This document shows positions 31,397-42,970 of a DNA stretch of 64,000 nucleotides, in pieces. Each line of letters starts with the position of its first letter. The first letter of the stretch is position 1. The stretch comes from Graphiopsis chlorocephala (Eukaryota; Ascomycota; Dothideomycetes; Cladosporiales; Cladosporiaceae), in assembly GCA_022828445.1 (NCBI GenBank), contig JAIZZJ010000004.1, positions 2,046,001-2,110,000 on the forward strand, in the 5' to 3' direction. The notes below the pieces were generated by a model. That model was not told the origin of the DNA. It saw nothing but the letters and a program-made list of their open reading frames with translations, and searched no databases. Made by a program: the position numbers and the translations under genes.

Positions 31397-32124
31397 TCAC
31401 CTCCGAACACCACCAACCCTCACCCCTCCACCTCCACTCTTCTGCACCCTAAACGGGCTCCCCTCCGCCGCCGCAGCCGGCTCCGTACTAAACAACGTCG
31501 TAAAATACAGCCCCAAAAACCTGACCACCGTCTGCGGCAACCCGCTCCCCTGCCCAAACGCCGCAGGACTGCTCACCGCTGCTCCCAGATTCGGCCCGGA
31601 GTGTCTCGCAGCAGAGGGCGTCGAAGCAGAACCTAGCGTCTGGCCTTTGCCCGAGAAGAAAGCGCCAGCGGAAGCGGCGGGGCCTTTGGCGGCATCGGCG
31701 GCGGCGGCGAGGACAGCGGTGCGCAGGGCGGTGGGGTTGGCGCCGCGGATGGTTTCTTTGACGTGCGTGCCGCGAAGGATTAGGAAGGTTGGCATGCTGT
31801 TTGCGCGCGTTGTCAGTCAGGAAGTCGGTCGGTCAATCAGAACCAAGTAGGAGCGGCGCGACGACCAAGGATGATCTTTTGTTGTGTAACGTACGCAGAA
31901 ACACCATAATTTCCCGCAATCTCCCTCTGCGCATCAACATCCACTTTGCAGAAGATGATTTTGCCAGGCTTGCTCTCTGCGCTGGCGAGCTGCTCGAAAA
32001 CCGGCGAGATGACCTTGCAAGGCCCGCACCAGTCGGCGTAGAAGTCGACGACTGTGAAGGTTGCGGAGGAGGTCAGGGTGCGGAAATGCGCGGAGGAGGT
32101 GACAGGGGTGACTTTGGAGGTCAT
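31397..32124 (-). CDS. Thioredoxin-domain protein with C-terminal extension
   Basis: Two exons (31895-32124, 31397-31796) joined across a 98-nt intron give 209 aa. The N-terminal 105 residues are a thioredoxin fold with the active site WCGPC (Cys33, Cys36) and the cis-Pro loop in SAMPTFLI, where the exon junction falls. The remaining ~100 residues are Ala/Gly/Ser-rich and include VRFLGLYFTTLFS, a conserved hydrophobic segment that I recall from other fungal members of this thioredoxin-like group. It may anchor the protein to a membrane or a partner. The role is disulfide reduction; the target is unknown. The intron has a GTACGT donor and an ACAG acceptor, and phases agree. Confidence 0.88.
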
Positions 32125-32573
32125 TGTGGGCGGTTTCTTGGAGGGTGTTTGATGTGGTTGTCGTGTTGTATTGTGTTGCGAGAGGACAGGTAGAAGGTGG
32201 TGGTATACCTAGTTCTCTAACGTGCATGTGAAGTGGCTCGTGCTGTGACGATCGCGGGGTGAGGTTAGTGGCTGCAACATGAAGACGAAGATATTGAATA
32301 ACAAGCAAGTTGTGAATGTTATATAACTACTATGCCCGCTAACAATATAGCCAACGTTCTTTAGCAGCGCGGCAAGAAAAAAAAGCCATACCCACAAGGC
32401 TCACCAGAAGAAAAAAAAAGGGTATCAATTCGACACGCTATATACCGTCTCCGTCCATTCTTGAAGAACCAAAGACAACAACCCGCCCGGACTCTGCACA
32501 AGACAAGACAGATGGTCCGGGCGATTCGAAAGGCAAAAGAATTGCAAGTATCTTTCTCGCTATCCTCAGCCCA
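32125..32573. other. Intergenic region
   Basis: Promoter of the thioredoxin gene and 3' flank of the epsin gene, both minus strand. Two A-rich runs (about 32370-32380 and 32410-32420) are present. No gene is seen. Confidence 0.4.
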
Positions 32574-34388
32574 CTACAAGTCAATCAAGCTTCCACCGCC
32601 CTGTTGCTGCTGCTGTTGACCCTGAGGCCTCGCGCCGAAGGGGTTGTTGTTCTGGCTCGCGCCAAAGCCGGTCTGTGCAGGGAACTGCGTCGCAGGCATG
32701 CCAGTATATTGGCCCTGCAAAGGCTGCTGCTGTCCACTGAAGAATGGGTTGTTGCCGGTCTTTGCGGCTTCAAGACGGCCCATTGAACCCGCGCCGGCAG
32801 AGTTGACGAATGTGCCAGGAGCAGTGTGCTGAGCGGGTAGACGCATGTCGCCGACGTTTCCAAAGGTGTCTTGGCCTTCGCCGCTGGCGAGGAGGGCATT
32901 GAGGCGTGCCTGGTAGGGATCTTGAGTGTTTTGTTGCTGGAGAGGCTGTGCTTGTTGCTGTGGTTGGGCTGGAGAGGGTGAGAAGTTTGCGATCGGGTTG
33001 GGACGCTGGTTGAATTGGTTGGCTGTTTGCTGCTCCTGCAGGCTTGAAAGAGTAGGTGCTTTTGGTGTGGTGGATTGGGGAGGGCGGTGCGTGGCGAAGG
33101 GGTTGTTGCTTCCTGTGGGCTGTACACCAATGGGCGATTGGGTCTGAGCTGGCACAGCCCAAGGGTTGTTCGAGCCTGGAGTCGCTGTCTGCTGTTCCTG
33201 GATCGGCTGCTGCTGCTGCTGTTGCTGGCCGAAGCCGTTCATCTGCTGGGCCCATGGGTTGTAAGTGTTCTGGGGTTGCAAAGATTGTTGCTGGAAACCA
33301 GTCTGTTGCGGCTGCTGCTGGTATCCGTAAGCGCCATATCCGTTCTGGAAACCAGTCTGCTGAGGCTGCATGCCCGTAGGCTGGTTGTAGGCATTGTTCA
33401 AGAAGCCGGTCTGTTGCGGTTGCTGTTGCTGTACAGGGTTACCGAACCAGTCCACTGCAGCCTGCTGCTGGTAACCCTGGTTGAAGCCAGTGGGTTGAGG
33501 AGCCTGCGCCGGTGTGTCATCGAAGAGCAGACTGGCCTGGTTCTGGTCGTCCTGCTCGCGCTTTCGTAGCTCTTCCTCCTCCCTGCTGAGCTTGAGTGCC
33601 TTCGCGAGATCCTCATCGTTGTCCGTAGTGCCCTGTGGCTTTCTCCTCGAGGCTTCATCGGCCTCGTTCTTGCTTGCCTCGAGCGCCAGTCGGAATTCAA
33701 GATCGTTGTCGTCGTTTTCGTGAGTACGTGCGCGTTGTCTGTTCTCTCGCGGCACGGTAGGCTCGCCCTGATATCCACCCATAGCGCCCATATCCTCGAG
33801 ACCAGTGACACGAGATTTCCACGAGCCGCGGTTTGCGCGCTCAGTGCGGAGGCGTTCTTCGTCCATGATCAGCGATGTAAGCTCTTTGGCGGAGTGTCGG
33901 ACTGTCGTGCGTTAGTCATGAAATCCCTACATGCAACCGCGATGCGTCGGATTGAACGTACTGCTTGCGCCAACATCGCGTCCCTCTTCATCCAGGTATA
34001 TGAACTCCCTCAACGTCTTAATAATGTAAATGTTCTTGCGCGCCCACGTGACGACCAGCTCGCTGCCCTCGTGCAAGCAGTAGTCCAGCACTTTCAAGCT
34101 CTTGAGCACGTGCCGCCAGTTCTTGCCCTTGTCGTTGAGGCGCTTGTCGAGCATGTCCATGACCTCGTAGAAGTCGGTGCTGCTGTTGTAGGTGATGCGG
34201 GCAATGTCGGCCATGTCGGTGCCCGTGGGCCCCCACGGGTCATTGGAGGTAGCTGGTGGGCATTGTTAGTTGTGGTATTCCGGCGCAAGTGAGGGCCGGA
34301 GCGGACACGGCATACCATTGCGAACCTTGACCTGGACGGAGGAATAGCCCTTTGTGACGTTCTTGACGCTGCGAAGTACTTGCGACAT
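32574..34388 (-). CDS. Epsin (ENTH-domain endocytic adaptor, Ent1/2-like)
   Basis: Three exons (34316-34388, 33962-34252, 32574-33901) give 563 aa; introns are 63 and 60 nt, the second with a TGACTAAC branch site. The ENTH domain (1 to about 145) starts with SVKNVTKGYSS and binds PtdIns(4,5)P2. Two ubiquitin-interacting-like motifs follow (FRLALEASK near 193 and DLAKALKLSREEE near 220). The C-terminal half is Gln/Pro/Asn-rich, with repeated PQQTGF units, three NPF motifs (NNPFATH, NNPFFSG, NNPFGAR) for EH-domain partners, and a terminal LIDL clathrin box. This is the full Ent1/2 layout, linking ubiquitinated cargo to clathrin at the plasma membrane. Confidence 0.94.
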
Positions 34389-35174
34389 CGTAGGGGAGGT
34401 GTGCGGCGGATGCGCGCAGGGTTATGAGTGCGGGTTGCGGTGCAGGCAATTCAGTAGTGAGGTGTAGCTGTGGTGGTGGTGGTAGTAGTGTAGACTGCGG
34501 CCGTACTGTGAGGCGAGATTGCGAGTCGGCTGCACTCTCTCGCTTTGGGCTGCTGTCTGGTCTGTCTGGCTGGCTGCTGTGGCTGGCCTCCACCACTCCG
34601 CGCGCCATCTCCACATTAATTGACGTAGTGCGCGCACGGCCTGCTTGTCTTATTCTTGGAGCACTTTCTTCACGCACGATGACGAGAACAAAGAGACCCG
34701 GCTGATCCGCGCCAGGCGTAAGAAATGCTTCGTCAATCAGGAGTCGTTTTGATTAATGGCTGCTATACACATGTACTGTTTGCTCCAGCAACCGCTTACA
34801 AACCCTGCATTCTTACACGCACTTGCACTCGTGGCAAGCAATGCACACGCACGCATGCTTGGCTCGCATGTACGTATATGTACTTCGCCACCAGCCATGC
34901 GCCATATCGTCAGGCACTTCCTGTATGCCCTTGAGGCACTCCATTTGCGCCTCAGTGATAGTCGATTTGCCCGTCTATCTATACCCATCGTAGTCGCATA
35001 CCATAGCGCCGTCATCGCCTCGCCATGCAGTCCATGCTTGTAGAATGCCATAAACTCCATGCTCGCTTATAAGGGAAACGCATTTCCCCTGATCACTCCC
35101 TTTCCCTTGACAGTGTCTGCCAAGGAAGCGTTGATTGCAGCCTGCATCGCCAGATCCTCGCCGGTGCGACTCCC
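34389..35174. other. Intergenic region
   Basis: Promoter of the epsin gene and 3' flank of CSN6. A GGTGGTGGTGGTAGTAG run (34471-34487) is present. No gene is seen. Confidence 0.4.
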
Positions 35175-36386
35175 CTAGAGAGGCTCCGATGGTTCCAGGA
35201 AGCTACTGCGCTCGCCGAGGAAGCTCGAGTGAGGCATGAAAGTGCTGCGGTCTTTGATGTTGCGCTCACGCTGCACTGAGTGGAACCTCGAAGCCAGAGT
35301 CTGCGTTTCCGCGACAGAGCGTGTCAGAGCTGAGAGAAGAGATGTGAGGTGCACGTCTTGCTGCTCGCGGCTCGCCGTCTGGTGGAGCGATGAGACTGGC
35401 GACTGGTCTGTACCGTTGGTGGCATTGGCCGCAGTGGGTGGCGCGAGAAGAGGGAGACGAGACATAAGCGAGTTGACGTTGCGGAGCAGTGGGTAGTTGG
35501 TGCCGTCGGCTGGGAGCTCGGTCGAGTTCGCATCGGTCAGGTAGCTCTCCGGTAGTGAAGTGAGGTACGAGCGGATGAGATTGACACGCTGGTTGAGCAT
35601 CTTGATCGCGTTCGATTTAGCTGTGAGAGAGGCGATGAGTTCGTCGTCCTCGCGGCTGAGCACGTTGGTCAAAGCTGCATCAGATTCGGCGTCATCTTTG
35701 TCGTCCTTGGCCTCGCTCTTTCCCTTGTCTTTTGCCTTCTTGTCTCTCGAGCTCGACGCAGCAGTGGCAACACCTTGTACAGCGGTAGCGTTTCCGCCGC
35801 CTTTGGCCACGAAGTCCACACCAATCATCTCTGCATCGCCCGTTTCCACCTCGAAGCTCAGCTCGCGGAAGCGCATCTCAGACTGCTCGCCGACAGGCTC
35901 CTGGTAGGGCTCGTACAGGCCGATTGGCAGCTTGCCTCCCTCCATCTTATCCACCATATCCAACTGGAACAGCAATAGCATGATGTTGTCGTTGCCTACG
36001 AGTGACTGCGCCTGGTTCAGAACAGGCAAGTGTGCAGGCTGTGGGCCATCCGCCGAGCCCGACATGAACACGGCAACCAGATCCAGCGCGGGTGCCTTGT
36101 GCACCTCGCGGTACTGCTCCACACGCTTCAGGAACCATTCGCTGTCGAGCGGAGAGTCGTTGTTGTCTGAGAGCTTGCATTCGAAGGCGTGCTCGAGTGT
36201 GAAGTTGCGGCCATTTTGCTGGCCGAAGATGGCGCCGACGATGGGGCCACTCTGTTGGCGGAGTGTGTGTCGTGTGATGTAGTCCGAGACTGTGAGGAGG
36301 ACCAGTGGATGCAGTTGAACAGCGAGAGGCGAATCGGAGGGCTTGCTCGAGATGAGGGTATTGGAGGCGGCTGCTTTGCCTGCCAT
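35175..36386 (-). CDS. CSN6: COP9 signalosome subunit 6 (MPN-domain protein)
   Basis: The single-exon gene encodes 403 aa. An MPN domain begins at about residue 21 (VQLHPLVLLTVSDYITRH), with GAIFGQQNGR and EHAFECKL following. The JAMM metal ligands (HxH plus Asp) are missing, as expected for CSN6, which is the inactive partner of the CSN5 deneddylase. A charged linker (about 210-235, KDKKAKDKGKSEAKDD type) precedes the helical C-terminal region used for complex assembly. The COP9 signalosome removes Nedd8 from cullins and controls development and secondary metabolism in filamentous fungi. The start lies in TGCCATGG on the reverse view. It is divergent from the MDP-1 gene with 477 bases between starts. 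Confidence 0.92.
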   Translation of the reverse strand: MAGKAAASNTLISSKPSDSPLAVQLHPLVLLTVSDYITRHTLRQQSGPIVGAIFGQQNGRNFTLEHAFECKLSDNNDSPLDSEWFLKRVEQYREVHKAPALDLVAVFMSGSADGPQPAHLPVLNQAQSLVGNDNIMLLLFQLDMVDKMEGGKLPIGLYEPYQEPVGEQSEMRFRELSFEVETGDAEMIGVDFVAKGGGNATAVQGVATAASSSRDKKAKDKGKSEAKDDKDDAESDAALTNVLSREDDELIASLTAKSNAIKMLNQRVNLIRSYLTSLPESYLTDANSTELPADGTNYPLLRNVNSLMSRLPLLAPPTAANATNGTDQSPVSSLHQTASREQQDVHLTSLLSALTRSVAETQTLASRFHSVQRERNIKDRSTFMPHSSFLGERSSFLEPSEPL

Positions 36387-36863
36387 GGTGGAGGATGTGC
36401 GGTGTTTGGAGGTGTTCGAGGAAGGAGGGGGGTGATGAGTGTCTATGGGAGTGATGGAAGGTCGTAAAGTGGTGTTGTCGCGTAGTTACACAGAGCTTCG
36501 GTCGGCGTTTGGTTGATGAGCTCAAGCAGTAAAGCCGAATCGAGCGAGAGTGCCTGCCTGGACTGGACCCTCTCGCTGACTGCAACAGCCCCACCAACGT
36601 CATCCGATACCACTACACTTTTTGATAAACTCTATAATTGTTGACTGTACGTGTTTTTCTGAGATTTCAGCTACATCGTGAACGTTCTCGTACATCCACA
36701 ACACTCAGCGTTACCACCCGAGAAAACGTACCTTACCCACGCCACCTCCATTCGCCACAACACGACAATTTCGTCTCGACCAAACGCGAGACCAAACTAC
36801 AGGCCAAATCGCATTTACCTCAAGAGTCTTCTGGTAATCCTCTTCGCCTTCTCGGTAGCAACC
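36387..36863. promoter_or_regulatory. Divergent promoter region CSN6 / MDP-1
   Basis: A 477-bp gap between two divergent starts, so it must serve both promoters. No specific element is recognised; the MDP-1 side is C/A-rich. Confidence 0.5.
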
Positions 36864-37520
36864 ATGACTCGCCGTTCCAACCGCGAGCCCGCCGTTGTTT
36901 TCGCGGACGACGAAGCCACCACCACAGTAACCAAATCCGCCGAAGCCGTAGGAGCACCCGCCACTTTCAACGATGGACTACCACTACCCAAAATGATTGT
37001 CTTCGACTTAGACTACACTCTATGGCCCTTCTGGATCGATACACACGTCACCCCACCTCTCAAGCGTTCTTCAGATGGCCTCACGATCAAAGACCGCTAC
37101 GGCGAGGCGTACGGCTTCTACAACGATACGGCTGGCATTCTGAGCTCCATCAAAGACAAAGACATCGTTCTCGGCGCTGCGAGTCGGACATGCGCTCCGG
37201 AACTTGCGAGAGAGGCTCTGACTATGCTCAAGATTCCAGGGTCATCTTCAAGACATGCGATGAGCATGTTCGACCACTTGGAGATCTACCCTGGGGACAA
37301 GAAGACGCATTTCGCGAAGCTGCAGAAGAAGAGTGGCTTGGAGTATGAGGAGATGCTCTTCTTTGATGACGAGAGCAGGAATAGGAATGTGGAAACCTTG
37401 GGTGTGGTTATGCAATTGGTCAAGAACGGTATGTCCAAACAGGAGGTCGATCGGGGTGTTGAGGCTTGGAGGAAGAAGAATGGGAGGACTACCAAGGAGG
37501 GCTCCGAGACTAGCGGATAA
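36864..37520 (+). CDS. Magnesium-dependent phosphatase 1 (HAD superfamily)
   Basis: The product is 218 aa from ATG 36864 (ACCATGA). The HAD motif I, VFDLDYTLWPFW, gives nucleophile Asp48 and acid/base Asp50 and is diagnostic of the MDP-1 family. Motif II lies in LGAASRTCAP, and LFFDDESRN is motif III/IV. Family members act on phosphotyrosine or sugar phosphates and may repair glycated proteins; the substrate here is unknown. The frame is open about 62 codons upstream without an ATG. The first 42 residues are polar and not conserved in the family. Confidence 0.9.
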   Translation: MTRRSNREPAVVFADDEATTTVTKSAEAVGAPATFNDGLPLPKMIVFDLDYTLWPFWIDTHVTPPLKRSSDGLTIKDRYGEAYGFYNDTAGILSSIKDKDIVLGAASRTCAPELAREALTMLKIPGSSSRHAMSMFDHLEIYPGDKKTHFAKLQKKSGLEYEEMLFFDDESRNRNVETLGVVMQLVKNGMSKQEVDRGVEAWRKKNGRTTKEGSETSG

Positions 37521-37906
37521 TTACAGCAGTGAATTCGACTTTTAAGACTCACTCCAGAAGCTATGAAGATGAACCTTGTCATCCCTTTCCAGACCTAAGC
37601 GCTCTCAAACTTCGGAGATCACATGTCAATCATGTCTGCTTGCTAGCCAGAGCTTGTGACATGCATCATTGACCAGCAAACGCCTACATACACAATAGGA
37701 CCGGTATTGCGTTGTCCGGGGTCAGCTTCACAGCCAGTACATCAGAGCAATCACACGCCAGTCACGAATGAGTTCGCTCTACAAAGCACGACGCTGCTGC
37801 CTAGCACACCCACCAATCTTGGCTTTCAGTTCAGTCTCTCTTCCCCATTGACTTTCACCCACCACAAAAGTTCCACATATTTAGCATCCTAACACAACTC
37901 GACAAC
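37521..37906. other. Intergenic region
   Basis: No gene is seen; it contains the promoter and a C/A-rich leader of the gene at 37907. Confidence 0.4.
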
Positions 37907-38455
37907 ATGTCGTCGTCTCCTTACCAACCCGTACCCTTTCTCCGATCCCGCCACCCCAAGGATACCACCAAGCAAGCCGAAATGGACAGCGCCAATGACT
38001 GGATCGCTCGTGACACCCTCACAGCAAGCATCTGTCCCACCAAAGCCGTCACCGAAACAGTCACCACAGAAACATCAATCGGCAGAATCATCCTCTCCAA
38101 ATACGACCCGTCCAAACTCCAAACCCTGTACGGAATGATGCGCACCACAGAACGGATCCACATGGTCGACGACCTGCGAACAGAAGTGCGTTCGCGACAG
38201 GAGAGGGCACAGAAGTGGAAAGAAGTGATGGAGATAGTGACGATGAAACAGAGTACCAGTGAGGCCGAAACAGCAGACGCATGGAGGCCACTGGACAAGG
38301 CGTGCAAGGAGGCTTTGGAGAACACGGAGGAGTTGCGGTCCAGGCTGGTATGGTGTGAGCAGAACTTTGAGCCGAGGAAGCTGACGCCTACAGTGGTCGC
38401 TGAGCGGTGGGTGTGGGACGAAGGCGCGGGAATCAAGCTGCGTGAAGGGGAGTAA
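37907..38455 (+). CDS. Hypothetical protein, 182 aa
   Basis: I do not recognise this protein. The 182-aa product is polar. The first 60 residues are mixed with many Thr, and the rest (about 70-165) is charged and helical with a possible coiled coil, ending in a Trp/Glu-containing tail. There is no signal peptide or membrane segment. ATG 37907 follows a fungal-type CA-rich leader (ACTCGACAACATG), and the frame has the C-rich then G-rich coding pattern of its neighbours, which supports a real gene. Confidence 0.6.
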   Translation: MSSSPYQPVPFLRSRHPKDTTKQAEMDSANDWIARDTLTASICPTKAVTETVTTETSIGRIILSKYDPSKLQTLYGMMRTTERIHMVDDLRTEVRSRQERAQKWKEVMEIVTMKQSTSEAETADAWRPLDKACKEALENTEELRSRLVWCEQNFEPRKLTPTVVAERWVWDEGAGIKLREGE

Positions 38456-38954
38456 TGACAGCCTGGTGGTATGCGAGCATTCGACCCGCTATGATTAACA
38501 GCCTCTGCTGCAGTCAAATTACTGCGTTATATCAGTATAATCAGGTCCCATCCGTAAAGCGCACTGTTGCACTACGATGCTCTCGCTGAAAATATTCACG
38601 ACCCTGATGGCGCCTGACGATGCTTACGGCAAAGAATTTGCATCGCCCTGTCGTCGCTTAGCTCATAATATAGCAAGACTTCATCTCCTTACGACGGCCG
38701 AGTTTGACTTCCGACTGCTAATCGATCCTTGGGCGTTGCCATGTCTGCTTCCTGGTGCTCGAGGATGGACACGAGCGCCGAGAAGGCCAGACTCGACCGC
38801 CGGCTTCACGTATTTGTTGGCTGCGTGAAGCTGAAAATTCACAACGCCCCGATATACCTCGTGGCTATCCACATCCACAGGCTAGAAGGCTGAGCCTGAT
38901 GGAAGACGCGTATGGGCGCAGCCCGACTACTCCTGGAACCAACACGCCGTCTGT
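38456..38954. other. Intergenic region at the edge of the accessory segment
   Basis: No intact gene. Reading frames at 38577-38828 and 38755-38958 may be more decayed parts of the pseudogene that follows, but I cannot match them to anything. Confidence 0.35.
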
Positions 38955-39621
38955 ATGAGCCCTCATGACCACAATGCTATGAGCGCAGCAGTTCCACAAG
39001 CTCTCTACCAAGACAAGGAGCCAAAGGTCGAGATCGTCTGCACCAAGTGTTATGTCAACGCCTTGGCGACTGCAGAGATCAAGTTTGGATCGGATTCCAA
39101 CATTAGCGAGGCTCTCGAGCAGACAGTCGACGAAGTTAGCGAAGCGATCAAGAACATATCAGAAGCCGCCGCTAAATGGGATAAGAAGCTGTGGGGGAGA
39201 CTTGGGAGAACATCACGAAGCTCGACTTTGACGACCTGACACTCCCGCCATTCAATGTCTCGCTTGACATGGATGTTGAAGAAACCTCGGAGGTCTCGCT
39301 CCAGTTCGGTTTGAAGAGTTGGAGCTTTCCATGCAATTCCAAACCATGATGGCTGCCAACACGACATACACAATTCCACTCTACGACTCGTCGAAGAAGA
39401 AGTCAAGGCTTGAATTCGGCACCGAACACATCGGACTTGCTGTGTTCTTTACCGTGGATCCCATACTAGATCTTGAGCGTTCGCTTGACATGCCTAGTGG
39501 TGTCCACCTTAAAATCGAAGATGGAAACTGCGATGGTACAGAGATGGGAAGCGCGCAAAGAGCCGGCCCATGCACAGTGGAGAGCAGACTTCCATATTGG
39601 AAAGCGAGATACCCATCCTAA
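38955..39621 (+). pseudogene. Frameshifted fragment of a fungal surface/secreted protein domain (DUF7223-like)
   Basis: Three frames in succession carry one recognisable domain. The first (38955 to about 39195) has VCTKCYVNALATAEI and a helical stretch. The second (about 39195-39310) has ITKLDFDDLTLPPFNVSLDM. The third (about 39305-39621) has ELELSMQFQT, YTIPLYDS and VFFTVDPILDLE. I recall this order from C-terminal beta-rich domains of large fungal extracellular proteins (a DUF7223-like region). Each join needs a one-base shift near 39195 and near 39305, and there is no GT..AG pair of sensible size. The upstream signal peptide and N-terminal domain are absent. It is therefore a truncated relic. 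The family name is from memory and moderately sure; the frameshifted pattern is seen directly. Confidence 0.58.
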
Positions 39622-40186
39622 TCAATTTCTTCCGCGGCTTTCGATAGCTGCGTTGAGGCGATCTGTGTTGCTTGATTTGCTTTCGATAGTAGGACGTCGT
39701 GGCAGCACAAGAGGGTTTCGTAAATTGGCAAGATTGAGCTAAGCAGGCTTTACGAGCCAATGATATGTGATTTCAGACGCCAACGGCTGGTGTCCCGCCC
39801 CGAGTCACATCGGAGAAGCAGCAGGACGGGAGCGTCTGCAGCCCTGTCACAGCTAGGCGGTAATTTAAACGCCATGTTTCCCGCAACCGGAATTTCACAC
39901 GTCAAGCCACCAACGTGGGATGTCAAGACATGAGGTCGAAGAGGCGTTTAGTCGAATGACCATGGGCTGCATGCATCGAACTCACAGCTTCAGCCATGAA
40001 CTCGGTCGCGCTTTGTTTTCGGGGATCGTCGAAGCTTGCAAAACATAAATCCATCTATCAAGTTTCTCGTTGCTGTCTTTGTCTACTCTCGCACAAGGGT
40101 CATTCTTTGCCAAACATATTTCCTTTTGTTAACAGCCTGCCACTACCGTTACTTTGACGCAAGAAATGGCTGGTTACATCCCTTGC
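39622..40186. other. Intergenic region
   Basis: It lies between the relic and the end of the minus-strand helical gene. No gene is seen. Confidence 0.4.
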
Positions 40187-42970
40187 CTACCAATCATCCT
40201 CGAGCTGTATGACGGATTTGCCACCTTGTCTTGCCTTGCGTGTGTTAGATTGAGGTATCGGGTGCACGGGTACTGCATCGATCACTTTAGCAGCCGTCTT
40301 CTCAACGTCTACGACACCTTCTTTAATCGCCCTCAGCTGGCTGGCTGGCAGCGACTTGGAAGCAGGTAAAGGGGGAAGTTGGGCAATTTCATCTCCCAAT
40401 TCTTGGATCCGGGCTTGTAAAGAGGAGTGTAGGTCCGATTGTCGCTGGCGTGTAGACGTCAGCTTTGTTGCAGATACCCAAGTATCAATCTTGTCTCACC
40501 TGCCTAGCCATTAACCCAATGGCTTTCGCTGACTCGGTAGCACTACTTGTCAACTTAGCTGCGGCCAGCTGCTGCTCCTCCTTGCTTGCATGAACAGGGA
40601 GCGAGTTCACCTCATCGAGTGTCGGAAGGATGTATTGCTCAGACACCCTGCTGTAGAATTCGGCGTTGTCTTTGATCACGCCGAAATGACCACGGAGCAT
40701 CAGGATCTGACCAAAGATCATCTGTCTTGTAGTCAGTACGAACATCTGTTCAAGCCCAGGCACAGTATCTTCTTACCTGAGCTTGCGTCTGAGTGTATGT
40801 CAGCCCCACAAGCTGTTTATCGGCGCCAGCACGATCAGCCCCGGATTCGATAGCTCTGATGAACATCTCGCCGTTTTTCCTACTAATGTTGTCTACAACC
40901 TTGGCCATACGAGTGAAGTACGTATTCAGACGGCCAATGTTAGATTGTAGCTCACCAACACACGCGATTGCACCTTTCAGGACGTCTTGGACGTCGTTCT
41001 ATGCATTGTTAGAAAGACAGGCGTTCCTTTGGTTTGAGAGAGCCACTCACGAAGGTTGCCCGCTCTGTCTGGAGCTGGGCAAGTTGCATGGCGAGGCGCT
41101 CTGACTTGCGTTGGCTTTCGAGCATCTTCGTAGTTGCTTTCTCGTGGTTGGCTTGCATAGCAAGCATGGTAGACTGCATAGTTACCAAATGCGCTTGTCT
41201 GCGATTCGCGGCAGTGGCCACTATGAAGCGCTTCGGTCAGCTCGAAGTAATACATCGATTGGAAGTCCTTGTACTTACGATCATTAGGCCCTCCAACATT
41301 GACATCCTGGGGCGCAAACATGGGAACGTCCTGTCTACTGGTCAGCGAATTCTGTACATGTCATCACAAGAGAACTATGGTGTTCATACAGAACCGAAGG
41401 CTTCCCCAGGCTGAGCCTCAGCTTCAGCTTTGAGCGTGGCGGCTTTGTCGCAGGCGTTGTCGACCCGGTCGATCCACTTATCGAGTCTGGCGTCAAGCTC
41501 TGAATCGTTTCTTCCCAATCTCTTGAAGTTCTTCATCTGTTTTCTGACATCATCGATGACCTTAAAACTCGTTCAGCAAATCTAAGTTGAGCATTCTTGT
41601 GCAGTGAACTTACGGATCGACAAGTCTTCCCGATCGAGATAGCAGTGTTAGATGGCTTGGAACGGGTGTATAGCCCGTCTATACATAACCCAAGCTGAGC
41701 ATGACATTCCAGTAATTCATGAATATCGTCCTCCTGAATTTTTACCACCAAGTCGTCGCTGAGAATGCCTTTGAGTGTGTATGCGAGATCATATAGGTGG
41801 GGTGCTTTCACGTAGGCTTCGTCTCCCGCGTCCGGGAACATCTTCGTAGTATTGGTTTGGTTGTTATGAGCTCGGCCCTGTGCTGCCTGCTCCTGACGTG
41901 CTGCTATTCCAGGATCGAATTGGCCGATTGCGCCTGCAGTTGCCAAGACCACGTCTGGAACCGCTCGTACAATGCCTAAAGCTCCGTTGACAGCAGATTG
42001 TACCCCTCCAAATAGGTTAGTGACTATGATGGGGCCAACATCTCTCCATACTAGTTATGCAAGTCAGTAACGAAAGACAATGGAGCTACAAAGACTACTC
42101 ACGGGACTGCTTATCAGCTGCGTCGATATATCTGTCCTTCGCTTGATCGTAATCGTTCTGGATATCTTCCATCGCTTTCGCATTGGCAGCATTCCAGTTC
42201 TTCTCGATCTCCATCTCGATGGTCATGTTGGCAAGATCAATGTCTTTCTCGTTTGCGTGTATCGCATTTCGTGCTGAGAACTGTGAGCCACTTCCTCCTA
42301 CCAGAATAGAAAGGACTTACATGTCTCGCCCGCTGCTGCCTCAGTGAGCTCCATGGCCATTTCTCTCCACGCCTGGAACTCAGCCTCGATCTCTTTTGCC
42401 TCCGAAGAGCACTGCTTCAAGTCGTCTCTCAGTGTCACGATTGCCGGATCTAGCATCTTTGTGGCCATTCTTTCGTCGGAGAGGCATTCCAGGATGTGTT
42501 GTGCCTTCGAAAGATCAGCAGAGACACTTCTCGGATAAGATGGAAGATTCGGCCTTCTCTTACCAGACCGTTCGCTCCAAACATAGCTTGAGCTTGGATT
42601 TGTATCGATTCTAGGTTGCCTTGGGCTTTTTCGAAAGCTCTCTGACCTTGATTCACGATTTGGATGAGATTACTAGCAAGGCTGTCCCACCTTGAATGCC
42701 GTCAGGACCGCAATTTTGGGGGTTTGTAGACATTACGTACTTGAGATGCTGGAAGGGTCGGCCGTTCGGGCCTCTCATTGTCACCTGCGCAGCTGCGTCG
42801 GAAAGCGAAAGCAGCTTGCATCGCCCAAGCAGTGCTAGAGCCATGGGGGCGCTTGCAAGCATATTCGGCATGTCATCTTTGAGGAGGAGGCTGTTCTTCA
42901 AATCTTTCGTGTAATTAGCAACGGAATTAGTGAACGGTGCTGCTTGCAATTTTTTCCCATCCGCTGTCAT
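40187..42970 (-). CDS. Large helical protein with internal hydrophobic segment (helical pore-former-like architecture), unknown family
   Basis: Eleven exons: 42741-42970, 42564-42690, 42321-42504, 42103-42273, 41614-42050, 41390-41560, 41279-41330, 41051-41220, 40777-40998, 40500-40721, 40187-40444. All ten introns are 47-59 nt with GT..AG ends and phases agree, giving 747 aa. The product is nearly all helix with long charged coiled-coil-like stretches. Around residues 240-283 lies a long hydrophobic, Gly/Ala/Val-rich segment that could insert in a membrane. There is no signal peptide. The second half (about 385-747) is another long helical region, ending in a polar tail. I do not recognise a characterised family; similar long helical proteins of unknown role occur in fungi. 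It is divergent from another helical gene 1.1 kb away. The shape recalls helical pore-forming proteins, but this is inference only. Confidence 0.72.

Noticed and set aside
36678..36863. Longer N terminus of the MDP-1 protein with a hydrophobic patch
   Set aside because: No ATG occurs in the extension; it would need a GTG start. ATG 36864 has a good context and fits the family length.
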